A stretch of 64,000 nt of DNA from Methanocella sp. PtaU1.Bin125 (GTDB taxonomy: Archaea > Halobacteriota > Methanocellia > Methanocellales > Methanocellaceae), in the NCBI GenBank assembly GCA_002067315.1, contig MVRA01000044.1:20100-84099 (forward strand), given 5' to 3'. The notes under the pieces are model-generated. The model had not been told where the DNA came from. It saw only the letters and a program-made list of their open reading frames with translations, and searched no databases. Of this stretch, positions 15,242-23,221 are shown piece by piece. Every line of letters starts with the position of its first letter. The first letter of the stretch is position 1. A program made the position numbers and the translations under genes.

Positions 15242-15664
15242 ATGCAGATCTTTTACGAAACGATGAGCGGCAACACGCGAAAGCTGGCCTGTGCGATGGC
15301 CGATGAGCTGGGCGTTCGCGCCGTGGACGTGAAGGATGCGGTGATTGGGCCCGATGCGGACCTGTTGTTTCTCGGCTCGGGCTGCTACGGAGGGGTGCCG
15401 GGAAAAAACATGATCCGGTTTATCGAGGCCAACGATTTCCGGGGCCGGCGCATCGCCCTGTTCGGCACCTCCGGGGGCGGCGAGGGCCGGGAAGTAAAGG
15501 CCATGGCGGAGGCCGTGAAAAGAAAAGGAGGCGACGTGATAGGCAGCTATCATTGCAAGGGTAAAGTATTGCCAGCCTTATACCTCATCAACCGCCGACA
15601 CCCGGACGCTGCAGAGGTCGACGCGGCCCGGAAGTTCGCCCGGGAGATGGCCGCCCTCGTCTGA
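15242..15664 (+). CDS. Flavodoxin
   Basis: This 140-residue protein has a canonical phosphate loop near its N-terminus, YETMSGNTRKLA, and a second FMN loop GSGCYGGVPGKN. The FGTSGGGEGREVKAM stretch follows. It would carry electrons in the cytoplasm. The ATG at 15242 is favoured over the GTG one codon upstream because GGTGAT ends five bases before it. It lies 30 bp after the RDD gene and 19 bp before a membrane-anchored flavodoxin gene, so padR, the HAAS-RDD gene and both flavodoxin genes may be one unit. Confidence 0.88.
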   Translation: MQIFYETMSGNTRKLACAMADELGVRAVDVKDAVIGPDADLLFLGSGCYGGVPGKNMIRFIEANDFRGRRIALFGTSGGGEGREVKAMAEAVKRKGGDVIGSYHCKGKVLPALYLINRRHPDAAEVDAARKFAREMAALV

Positions 15665-15683
15665 GAGGCGATAAAAGGGGATT

Positions 15684-16235
15684 ATGACCATGAGACTATC
15701 GATGATGAAGATTGTGATAGCCATCGCGGCTGTCGCCGCTTTAACCGTAGTCGCGACGGCCGCCGTCCTGGCCATCGGCATGTCCGACGTAATGAGCAGT
15801 ACGGCTACGGAGTCGGAACTACTCATGCCGGCCGGCAACGTCGCCGGCCAGGCCCTGGTCGTCTACACGCCGGGGCTCACCGGCGAGGCGAAGAATAAGG
15901 CGGCACAGGTCGCCGGCGACCTGAAGGCGAAGGGCTACGAGGTCACGCTGGCCGGGGTCAAGAGCGAAGCGGCCGGGGACTACGCGGGCTGCGAGGTCAT
16001 CGTCGTCGGCGCGCCGGTCTACCTGATCGGCCATGGCGCAATCCAGACATACCTGCAGGCGCTGGACCCGCCGGAAGGCGCACGGGTCGGCATTTTTGCC
16101 ACCGGCTCCCGGAACCCTGATCCGTTCCCCGACACTGCCTGGCTGGACGCGACCGTGCAGCTGCCCGCCGGGGAGGATCACGATCGGCTGCTGGCCGGGT
16201 TTGTGGCCGGGCTGCTGGGACAGGCGGAGACATGA
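15684..16235 (+). CDS. Membrane-anchored flavodoxin-like protein
   Basis: In this 183-residue protein an N-terminal hydrophobic segment (about residues 8-33, IVIAIAAVAALTVVATAAVL) acts as signal anchor or signal peptide. After a short linker comes a flavodoxin-like fold, starting GQALVVYTPGLTGEAKNKAA. The phosphate loop is TPGLTGEA rather than the usual T-x-T-G-N-T, and the second loop reads GAPVYLIGHGA, so FMN binding may be weak or altered. Location outside the membrane would be unusual for a flavodoxin. It directly follows a soluble flavodoxin gene. Role unknown. Confidence 0.75.
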   Translation: MTMRLSMMKIVIAIAAVAALTVVATAAVLAIGMSDVMSSTATESELLMPAGNVAGQALVVYTPGLTGEAKNKAAQVAGDLKAKGYEVTLAGVKSEAAGDYAGCEVIVVGAPVYLIGHGAIQTYLQALDPPEGARVGIFATGSRNPDPFPDTAWLDATVQLPAGEDHDRLLAGFVAGLLGQAET

Positions 16236-16484
16236 GCCGGCGGTGTGCGATCAAGCCGCTGAAGATCGGGCCCCGTGACCGCTCTCCCGGCGGCTGCCGG
16301 CCGCAGGCGTGAAGCGAGACGTGGTGACGGTACAGGCCTGCTGTGCTCCGCCGGGGGCATCGCGGCTGCTTACGGCCATCTGTATGCTGGCATCGTGCTC
16401 TGCCCTGCCCCGGCGGCCGGTTGGCGGTATTTCCGGCACCGATCGCTCCACCCGGGCTACCCGGCATCCGTAACTTTTTTTTCC

Positions 16485-16503
16485 TCGCCTGACGTTCAGG
16501 CGA
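16485..16503. promoter_or_regulatory. Perfect inverted repeat before the HMA gene
   Basis: TCGCCTGA-CGT-TCAGGCGA with 8-bp arms (16485-16492 and 16496-16503), directly preceded by a T-run that may be the TATA region. Position and symmetry suit an operator for a metal-responsive repressor. No such regulator gene is adjacent. Confidence 0.55.
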
Positions 16504-16515
16504 ATGGTAATTTCC

Positions 16516-16740
16516 ATGGCAGAGAAGAAAGTGACACTGATGCTGGAAGGCCTGCACTGCGGGCACTGCGCGGAAACCGTCGCGAACGGCCTGAAGAAGC
16601 TCAAGGGCGTCAGGAGCGTTGAGGTCGTCTACACGACCAGCAAGGGAAAAGTCGTCTACGACCCGGACGTCGTAAAGGTCGACGAGATGATCAAGACGGT
16701 GAAAGACCTGGGCTACGACGTCAAGAGCTTTAAGGAGTAG
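16516..16740 (+). CDS. Heavy-metal-associated (HMA) domain protein, copper-chaperone-like
   Basis: This 74-residue single HMA domain has ferredoxin-like beta-alpha-beta-beta-alpha-beta length. The metal site is GLHCGHC with C15 and C18 (the usual form is GMxCxxC). Such proteins hold Cu(I) or another soft metal and pass it to a P-type ATPase or buffer it. No ATPase gene is nearby. An in-frame ATG at 16504 lies directly against the palindrome; the ATG at 16516 gives the standard family start. Confidence 0.9.
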   Translation: MAEKKVTLMLEGLHCGHCAETVANGLKKLKGVRSVEVVYTTSKGKVVYDPDVVKVDEMIKTVKDLGYDVKSFKE

Positions 16741-16762
16741 CCGCATACTGAGACTGATTATC

Positions 16763-17296
16763 ATGATCGTCAAAGGCAACGAGATGGAGCGCGCGGCCGT
16801 CGACCAGGTCGCCGCTCTCATGTGCGCGGCAGCCCGCACGGCCCCGAAGGCCCGGGGTACCGACAACCTGTCCACCCTGGTGATCACCGGCAGCGACATC
16901 AAGAAAGTCTCGGCCGAGATGCGCCGGGTCGCGGAGGAAAGCGACGTGGCGTTCTTCGCGCGGGACGCGGCCAACGTGGACGCGTCGCTCGCCCTGGTCG
17001 TGCTCGGGCAAAAGACGGTCCAGCTCAACATCCCCGTCTGCGGCTTCTGCGGCTTCGACTCCTGCGCCGACAACGCACGGGCCGGCGCCGCCTGCGCCAT
17101 CAGCGCCGGCGACCTGGGCATCGCCACCCTGGCCGCGGCCGCGGTCGCCGGGCTGCACCACGTCGACAACCGCATCATGTTCTCCATCGGCCGCGCCGCG
17201 CTCAACCTCGGCCTGTTCGGCGACGAGAAGGTCACCATGGCCTACGGGATACCGCTGAGCGTCACTGGCAAGAGCCCATACTTCGATCGAAAGTGA
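16763..17296 (+). CDS. DUF2148 ferredoxin-like protein
   Basis: The 177-residue protein matches DUF2148 (COG4739), a family of anaerobes and methanogens described as containing a ferredoxin-like domain. Cysteines C93, C96, C101 and C111 (CGFCGFDSC...C) look able to bind an iron-sulfur cluster. Gly/Ala-rich helices surround it. Function is not known. It starts 22 bp after the HMA gene in the same direction, so it may share that promoter and the palindrome. Confidence 0.85.
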   Translation: MIVKGNEMERAAVDQVAALMCAAARTAPKARGTDNLSTLVITGSDIKKVSAEMRRVAEESDVAFFARDAANVDASLALVVLGQKTVQLNIPVCGFCGFDSCADNARAGAACAISAGDLGIATLAAAAVAGLHHVDNRIMFSIGRAALNLGLFGDEKVTMAYGIPLSVTGKSPYFDRK

Positions 17297-17320
17297 AAGC
17301 CGAACGAGCTTTTTACGGGA

Positions 17321-17530
17321 GTCGGCGAATGACCCGGGTTTGGCCGGGTATCAACGATGAAAAACAGGCAGGGCTTCCGTCGCATTACCGACCCGGGCAT
17401 TCGCACGCGCGCGCGAGCGGCCGCCCGCGCCTATAACCCGCACGCGCCTATAACCCGCACGCGCCTATAACCCGCACGCGCCTATAATCCGCCCGAGCCC
17501 GCCAACGACCGCCCTGGCCGCCGAAACGCC
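17321..17530. repeat. Dispersed repeat family B, copy 2
   Basis: It shares with 3752-3920 the head GGAGTCGGCGAATGACCCGG, then GGGTATCAACGATGAAAAAC, the CG tract CGCACGCGCGCGCGAGCGGC, and a tail CCGCCCGAGCCCGCCAACGA. Between tract and tail this copy has gained the 17-bp tandem array. Confidence 0.75.
17427..17492. repeat. 17-bp tandem repeat, about 3.9 copies
   Basis: The unit GCGCCTATAACCCGCAC occurs three times exactly (17427-17443, 17444-17460, 17461-17477), followed by a partial fourth copy with one change (CTATAATCCGC). The copy of this repeat at 3752-3920 has a single related segment here, so this is a local expansion. Not a CRISPR: there are no spacers. Confidence 0.9.
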
Positions 17531-17760
17531 CTGCCTTTTCATAAGACACAGGGTATATAGAGGACTTATACAGAGATGACACAAGCATCGCGGGCAGGCG
17601 AGCGTTCCACGCCCGAGGGCATGTCCGAGCCGGGCGGCGAAGACGGGCCGCCGGCCTGATTGCGGATAACAGGCAGACGCCAGCCCATAAAACCGGAAAT
17701 AGGCCTATGTTTGGCCAATCTTTTTATACGTTTACCTTAAATTAGATGATGGTATTCCCC

Positions 17761-18591
17761 ATGGCCGACAACAGGTGCGACTTTTGCGACAGGTACGAGA
17801 TGCTGCCCTTCAATTGCAAGTATTGCGGCGGCGTCTTCTGTTCCAGCCACCGCCTGCCCGAGTACCACAACTGTCCCGGCCTGAAGGCGATGAAGCAGGG
17901 CAACTGGAAGCCCCCGGCGCAGGCCAGAAAGCCGCAGCCGGGGAACCAGCGCAGGAAGAAGCTGCGCCTGCCGCGGGTTCGCCTGCCCGGACAGGGCTTT
18001 TATGCATATGGCATCATCGCGCTGTGTGTCATCATGTTCATCCTGCAGTTCATACTGCCCCCTGCGTTAACCAACGCCCTCGTGCTCAGCGGTCCCCCGC
18101 AGGCCGAGGGGCCGCTGTCGACGATAGTCTATATTCTCACGCACGCGTGGACGACAATCACTTACATGTTCCTCCACGCGAACATCATGCACATCTTCTT
18201 TAACATGCTGATGCTGTTCTTCTTCGGCCCGCTGCTGGAGCGCCAGATCGGTAGCGTCCGGTTCCTGGGCCTGTACCTGGGCAGCGGCGTCCTCGCCGGG
18301 CTGGTGCAGGTGCTCATATTCCCGGGCGCGGTGATCGGCGCCAGCGCGGCCGTCTTCGGCGTCATGGGGGCGCTGGCCATGCTGATGCCGGACCTGCGAA
18401 TTTACCTGTACTTCGTGCCCATGAAGATCATCTACGCGGTCATCCTGTTCGCCGTCCTGGACCTGCTGCTGATACCGTCCGGCGACCAGGTCGCCCACGC
18501 CGCCCACCTCGTGGGCCTGGCGGCCGGGCTGGCGTACGGCTACCTGATCAAGAAGAACAAGGGGACCGTGCAGGCCTACTATCGCGTCTAG
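17761..18591 (+). CDS. Rhomboid-family intramembrane protease with N-terminal AN1-type zinc finger
   Basis: The 276-residue protein begins with a complete AN1 zinc finger: C6, C9, C19, C22, C27, H30, H36 and C38 in the exact AN1 spacing. A basic linker follows to residue 77. The rhomboid core has about six membrane helices, with H139/H144/N148 (HANIMHIFFN), the catalytic Ser195 in GASAAVFG and catalytic His249 in HAAHLVG. Rhomboids cut membrane proteins within the bilayer; the zinc finger probably recruits substrate or partner on the cytoplasmic side. I chose MADNRC at 17761, about 35 bp after the TATA box, over the ATG at 17746. Confidence 0.93.
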   Translation: MADNRCDFCDRYEMLPFNCKYCGGVFCSSHRLPEYHNCPGLKAMKQGNWKPPAQARKPQPGNQRRKKLRLPRVRLPGQGFYAYGIIALCVIMFILQFILPPALTNALVLSGPPQAEGPLSTIVYILTHAWTTITYMFLHANIMHIFFNMLMLFFFGPLLERQIGSVRFLGLYLGSGVLAGLVQVLIFPGAVIGASAAVFGVMGALAMLMPDLRIYLYFVPMKIIYAVILFAVLDLLLIPSGDQVAHAAHLVGLAAGLAYGYLIKKNKGTVQAYYRV

Positions 18592-18745
18592 CCTGCCCGA
18601 AACCCCGGAATGTTTTATACGATCGGCCAGCGCAGTTTCCCGATGGGAAGCGCGATGCCGAAAAAGTTATCGATCCTCGGGTCGGAAATGCCGGCCCCGC
18701 CATGCCGGGGCAGAGCAGCCAGTTACATCGCCGGCAGGTGATGCC

Positions 18746-20911
18746 GTGGCCGTCGAAATCACGGATGCCGGCAGCCACATCCACCGGTCGCATACCCTGG
18801 CAAAGGACATCTCGGACGCGCTCGTCATCCGGGAAAGGAACATCACGCTGGTGACGCTGCGCAACGGGGACATCCCCATCGAGGAAAATTACGGTTACGG
18901 CCTCTACTATCACGATACGCGGTTCCTGAGCGGCTACACCCTCAGGATTAATGGTAAGACGCCGGTGAGTATCCTTTCCAGCGACGAGAAAGGCTACGCG
19001 TCGGTTACCGTGCTCACCAACCCGGAGCTGAGCGACCTGAACGGCCGGCCGATCGACAAGGCGACGATCGGCATACGCAGGGACCGGTTCATCGCAGGCC
19101 TGCTGAGCGAGGCCATCACGATCGAGAACTTCAACGACTTCCCGGTCGCCGTCGAGATATCGCTGCGGTTCTACTCGGACTTCGACGACATTTTTACCAT
19201 CCGGGGAATCACCGGGAGCACGGAAGGGACGGTGGAGCGCGCCACGTATAACGCCGGCACGCTCGTCATCCCCTACAAGGGCAAAGACGGCCATCAGCGG
19301 AACACCATCATCTCGTTCGAACCGGCGCCCTCGGACGTCAGCGACGGGACGTGCCGGTTTTACCTGTCCGTCGGGGCGAAGGCGGTCGGGCGGGTCGCGC
19401 TCCAGGCCCGGGTCGAGGACATCCCGCCGGGGACCATGTACCGGCCGGAGCCGTATACCCTCGAGCGGCGTCTCAAGATGGTCAAGGCGTCCTACGTGGA
19501 GACCATGGAATGCTGCAGCAACGTGCAGACGAATAATGAGATTTTCAACAAGGTCTTCCTGCGGAGCCTGTCGGACCTCCGCATGCTCTACATGATGAGC
19601 GCCGGGGACGTCTTCTACTCGGCGGGGGTGCCGTGGTACGACGCGCTCTTCGGGCGGGACTCGATCATCTCGTCCATCCAGGTCATACCGTATAACCCGG
19701 CCATATCGAAGAGCACGCTTCAATTGCTGGCACGCCACCAGGGAAAGGTGTACAACGACTGGCGGGACGAGGAGCCGGGAAAAATCCTCCACGAGCTGCG
19801 GGTCGGCGAGAAGGCCAACCTGGACGAGATACCGCAGAACCCCTATTACGGCAGCGTCGACTCGACGCCGCTGTTCCTGATCGGGCTGGCGGAGCATATC
19901 GACTGGACGGGGGACATGGGCCTGTTTCACGAGCTCGAGGGCAACGTCGACGCGGCGCTCGCCTGGATCGACGCCTTTACGGATAAGGACGGGTTTCTCA
20001 GGTACAGCGAACGGTCGACGTTCGGGCTGTACAACCAGGGCTGGAAGGACTCGATCGACGCGATTTCGCACGCCGACGGCTCGCTGGCCCGGCCGCCTAT
20101 CGCGCTGGCGGAAGTCCAGGGCTATGTCTATATGGCAAAACGCCGGATGGCGATGCTGTACGACCGGCTGGGCATGGAGGATCGGGCGAAGAGGCTGCGG
20201 AAGGATGCGGCCAACCTCTACTGGAACTTCAACGAAAAGTTCTGGATGGAGGATAAAAGATTTTTTGCCCAGGCGCTGGACGCGTCCGGCCGCTGTGAAG
20301 TGATCTCGTCCAACCCGGCCCAGGCCCTGTGGGGCGAGATAGTCGACCGGGCGAAGGCCGAAATCGTGATCGGCCGGCTGTTCGAGGACGATATGGACAC
20401 CGGATGGGGCATCCGCACGCTATCCTCGAAAGAGGTCCGGTACAACCCGCTGGGCTATCACAACGGCTCCGTCTGGCCCCACGACAATTCGATGATCGCG
20501 ATGGGGCTCGGCAAGTACGGGCACAAGAAAGAGCTGCTGCACCTGTTCACCAGCATGTACGAGGCGGCAGGCTTCTACCCGATCTACCGCCTGCCGGAGC
20601 TGTTCGGCGGGTTCCAGCGAGAGGACTACGGCATACCGATCAAATATCCAGTCGCCAACAGCCCGCAGGCATGGGCCTCCGGGTCAGTCCCTTATATGCT
20701 GACGGCGTCGCTGGGCTTCCGGCCGGACGCCCTCGGGCGCAAGCTGACCCTGATGAAGCCCGCGCTGCCCGACTGGCTCCTGAGAGTGAAGATCAACAGC
20801 GTCCACGTCGGCAACGCTGCCGCGAAGCTCGAGTTCCAGCGGATGGGCGAGAGCACGCTGGTCAACGTGATGGAAAAGCGCGGCGACCTCGAGGTCGACG
20901 TCGTTTACTGA
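18746..20911 (+). CDS. Glycogen-debranching-type amylo-alpha-1,6-glucosidase
   Basis: The 721-residue protein has an N-terminal beta-rich glycogen-debranching domain (about residues 25-235; LVIRERNITLVTLRNGDI, GLYYHDTRFLSGY). An (alpha/alpha)6 catalytic domain with GVPWYDALFGRDSIISS, EVQGYVY, and GYHNGSVWPHDNSMIA near the end follows. These are marks of the amylo-alpha-1,6-glucosidase family, which removes alpha-1,6 branches from glycogen-like polymers; some members act on other glucosides. The acidic residues around GRDS and in the LAEVQGY segment are candidate catalysts. It starts with GTG. No other glycogen genes are in view. Confidence 0.88.
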   Translation: MAVEITDAGSHIHRSHTLAKDISDALVIRERNITLVTLRNGDIPIEENYGYGLYYHDTRFLSGYTLRINGKTPVSILSSDEKGYASVTVLTNPELSDLNGRPIDKATIGIRRDRFIAGLLSEAITIENFNDFPVAVEISLRFYSDFDDIFTIRGITGSTEGTVERATYNAGTLVIPYKGKDGHQRNTIISFEPAPSDVSDGTCRFYLSVGAKAVGRVALQARVEDIPPGTMYRPEPYTLERRLKMVKASYVETMECCSNVQTNNEIFNKVFLRSLSDLRMLYMMSAGDVFYSAGVPWYDALFGRDSIISSIQVIPYNPAISKSTLQLLARHQGKVYNDWRDEEPGKILHELRVGEKANLDEIPQNPYYGSVDSTPLFLIGLAEHIDWTGDMGLFHELEGNVDAALAWIDAFTDKDGFLRYSERSTFGLYNQGWKDSIDAISHADGSLARPPIALAEVQGYVYMAKRRMAMLYDRLGMEDRAKRLRKDAANLYWNFNEKFWMEDKRFFAQALDASGRCEVISSNPAQALWGEIVDRAKAEIVIGRLFEDDMDTGWGIRTLSSKEVRYNPLGYHNGSVWPHDNSMIAMGLGKYGHKKELLHLFTSMYEAAGFYPIYRLPELFGGFQREDYGIPIKYPVANSPQAWASGSVPYMLTASLGFRPDALGRKLTLMKPALPDWLLRVKINSVHVGNAAAKLEFQRMGESTLVNVMEKRGDLEVDVVY

Positions 20912-20981
20912 TACCCGGGCATTGGTCCCGGCTGTCCGTCGTGGCCCGGCCGGCCCGCGCGCACGCGTGAAAGCCCGGGTA

Positions 20982-22334
20982 TCAACCCAGCGCGCCCGAC
21001 AGCATAAACAGCGAGGCCACGAGGCCCGCGCTGACAATGGCCGCCGCCATCACGATCGTGTTGGCCCCGAATTTCGGGGTGCCGAAGTAATAGGCATAGA
21101 CGATCCGGATCAGGAGGTTCACGAAGACGCCGATCAGTATCGCGATCACCGCGACGGAGGCTAATGTGGCGCCTCCGGAGGCCAGGGTGGAGGCGGAAAT
21201 AGTGATGGCGTCGACGTCGGCGAGCCCGGCGAACAGCGCCGTCGTGTACAGGCCCAGGTTGCCCAGGTATACGGAGGCGGTCTTCGAGACGAACAGGATG
21301 GCCGCGATGAGGGCGGCAAACGTGAGCGCCGGCCGGATGCTGAAGGGGCTGCGGAGGCGGATGGTCTCGCTTTCCCGGCCTTTTCGGGCGCCCTTGAGGT
21401 AGAAGTAGCCCGCTACCACCAGCCCGGCCACGAGCATGGCGCCGATGGGCAGGCCGAGATAAGCCAGCAGCCCGGGATTGATCAGCAGGACGAGGATGAC
21501 GACCCTGATCAGCATGACCATGTTCGCCAGCGTGGCGGCCATGGTCGCCTCGTTCTCCATGCCGTTCACCCGCTTCGTCTGGGTCGCCATGGTCGTGGTC
21601 ACCGCGGTGCTCGACGCGATGCCCCCGACGATGCCGGTGATCGCCAGGCCGGTCTGCGGGCCGAGCCACTTGACCAGGAAGTAGCCGATGTAGCTGACGC
21701 CCGAGATGAACACCACGAACAGCCAGATCTCCTGCGGGTTGAAGATGGCCTCGAATCCCGGGTACGGCAGGCCGAAGTCCCGGTTGGGCAGGATGGGCAG
21801 GATGACGATCGCGATCAGGGCGAACAGCAGCGAGTCGTAGAACTCTTCCTTGGGTATCCGGTGAGTGAACTCGTGCAGCGGCTGCTTGAACGCCAGGATG
21901 ATCGTCGTCATCACCGCGAGGATGATCGCCACGCCGGGATCGAGGAACGCCAGGCAGCCCATCAGGAAGGTCAGGATGACGCTGATCTCCGTGGTGAAGC
22001 CGAGGCGCTGCTGGATGCCCGTCGACCGGTAGTAGGCGATGGTCAGGAGCCCCATGATCGCCAGGAGCACCACGCCGATGATGAAGTAGCCGTTCGGCGT
22101 TATCGCCGGCACGGTACCGTCGGCCGGCAGGTAGCTGTTCGACGCCAGATAGGCGGTCACTCCGCCGATGAGCCCCGCCAGCCCGAAGGTCCGCAGCCCC
22201 GCGAACTTGACGTTCGTCATCTTCTCCTGCGCGATCTCCCGCTCGAAGCCCACCATCAGGCCGATGGCCAGCGACAGAAGCAGCTTCCACAGGGGGGCAA
22301 GGTCCGGCGAAACGTAGGGGATAAGGTCGACCAT
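20982..22334 (-). CDS. MgtC/SapB + DUF4010 multi-pass membrane protein
   Basis: The 450-residue protein is very hydrophobic. Residues about 10-150 match the MgtC/SapB domain (LLLSLAIGLMVGFEREIAQ with the conserved GxERE, FAGLRTFGLAGLIGG, and LGFTTEISVILTF). The rest fits DUF4010 with about eight further helices. MgtC-domain proteins are linked to magnesium stress and membrane potential; the transported solute of the DUF4010 type is not known. It is convergent with the debranching enzyme gene (70-bp gap containing CG-rich alternating sequence). Confidence 0.88.
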   Translation of the reverse strand: MVDLIPYVSPDLAPLWKLLLSLAIGLMVGFEREIAQEKMTNVKFAGLRTFGLAGLIGGVTAYLASNSYLPADGTVPAITPNGYFIIGVVLLAIMGLLTIAYYRSTGIQQRLGFTTEISVILTFLMGCLAFLDPGVAIILAVMTTIILAFKQPLHEFTHRIPKEEFYDSLLFALIAIVILPILPNRDFGLPYPGFEAIFNPQEIWLFVVFISGVSYIGYFLVKWLGPQTGLAITGIVGGIASSTAVTTTMATQTKRVNGMENEATMAATLANMVMLIRVVILVLLINPGLLAYLGLPIGAMLVAGLVVAGYFYLKGARKGRESETIRLRSPFSIRPALTFAALIAAILFVSKTASVYLGNLGLYTTALFAGLADVDAITISASTLASGGATLASVAVIAILIGVFVNLLIRIVYAYYFGTPKFGANTIVMAAAIVSAGLVASLFMLSGALG

Positions 22335-22513
22335 CGGTTATTTGTTTGCAGATTATCGAATAAATACGTTGTTATAATCAAGCGACATCTGCGATGTGAG
22401 ACACGCTACAGTCGACGGATTATTGAATGAGAAAAACCGATAAAAATACGCATACGAAGAGTGATATCTTCGTATTCTGTTAACTCGATGTCACAAAACT
22501 GATGTGAAAAGGC

Positions 22514-22690
22514 TTAGAACCTGGGCTTCCTGTGCTTGGGAAGGCAATCCTGGCAATAGACAGGCCTGCCCTCGGTGGGCTTGAAGGGCACTTCGCATTC
22601 TTTACCGCAGTCAGAACAAGTTGTCTTGTGCATTTCTCTCGGGCCGCCGAAGCTGCGCCTCGGGCCGCCCCTAAATCCGCTGTCTCTCAT
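22514..22690 (-). CDS. Small CxxC zinc-ribbon protein
   Basis: This 58-residue basic protein has an N-terminal Gly/Arg-rich tail (SGFRGGPRRSFGGPRE) followed by a zinc ribbon with C25, C28, C46 and C49 (CSDCGKEC...VYCQDC) and an extra C32. Similar proteins with PFKPTEGRPVYCxxC are common in methanogens; nucleic-acid binding is often assumed but unproven. On the minus strand a TTTTTATACTT box lies at 22741-22751, giving a leader that contains the hairpin GCAGG-CTGAA-CCTGC (22702-22716). The frame is short and easily overlooked. Confidence 0.85.
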   Translation of the reverse strand: MRDSGFRGGPRRSFGGPREMHKTTCSDCGKECEVPFKPTEGRPVYCQDCLPKHRKPRF

Positions 22691-22793
22691 TGTAATTACT
22701 CATGCAGGCTGAACCTGCAATTATGATACATACGAGCAAAGTATAAAAACCTATTCCACCTCCCGGCTTGACCCGGATGCATGGGTCCGGTGC

Positions 22794-23120
22794 TCAAATC
22801 AAGTCGTTGCCCGGGCTCCCGGTGATGTCCCGGAACCAGTGGATGTACAGCATACGCTTCGGTTCCCAGCGGCCGGAATGGCCCTCTTTCCATACGCGGA
22901 TGAAGTCCTCGGGGGAATTGAAGTTTTCGAGCCGGTAGTACACGCGGGCGATGGTGTCCGCCGAACGCTCGCTGACGTCGATGATCTCGTAATACTTCCC
23001 GTTCACGTGGAAGGTGTCCCATGCCCGTCCCATCGGCGCGCTCCGGAAAACGTGGCGCGTCCCTGCTTTGACGATACTCTCGATCTCGTCATCGGTCAGA
23101 TGCATGTCAACGTCTTTCAT
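22794..23120 (-). CDS. Small ASCH/PUA-like protein (tentative)
   Basis: The 108-residue protein is not firmly recognised. The stretch LENFNSPEDFIRVWKEGH followed by YIHWFRDI recalls archaeal ASCH-domain proteins, which share the PUA-like RNA-binding fold; VNGKYYEIIDV would be part of the barrel. The Glu and Lys motif residues of typical ASCH domains are not clear. An alternative start is five codons downstream (MHLTDDE). It lies between two unrelated minus-strand genes. Confidence 0.55.
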   Translation of the reverse strand: MKDVDMHLTDDEIESIVKAGTRHVFRSAPMGRAWDTFHVNGKYYEIIDVSERSADTIARVYYRLENFNSPEDFIRVWKEGHSGRWEPKRMLYIHWFRDITGSPGNDLI

Positions 23121-23221
23121 ATGCGGGTGCTCCTCGTTCGCTCATGGTGGAACGTACCATTTTTTCGAGGCCGGATACATGATACTGTGCCGTTGAATCG
23201 TCAGCTATCTGCGGAACAGCG

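Larger units (their letters stand above)
17297..17760. other. Intergenic gap: family B repeat, tandem array and rhomboid promoter
   Basis: Most of this 464-bp gap is one family B repeat (17321-17530) with an internal tandem expansion (17427-17492). After it lies unremarkable GC-rich DNA, then a TTTTTATACG TATA box at about 17720-17729 for the rhomboid gene. I see no coding frame here. Confidence 0.65.

Noticed and set aside
17427..17492. Possible CRISPR array
   Set aside because: The units are contiguous 17-mers with no spacers, no cas genes are nearby, and the array lies inside a dispersed repeat.
20905..22290. 461-codon frame on the minus strand in another phase of the MgtC/DUF4010 gene
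   Set aside because: The translation is Arg/Gly/Pro/His-rich, while the overlapping frame has clear membrane helices and MgtC motifs.
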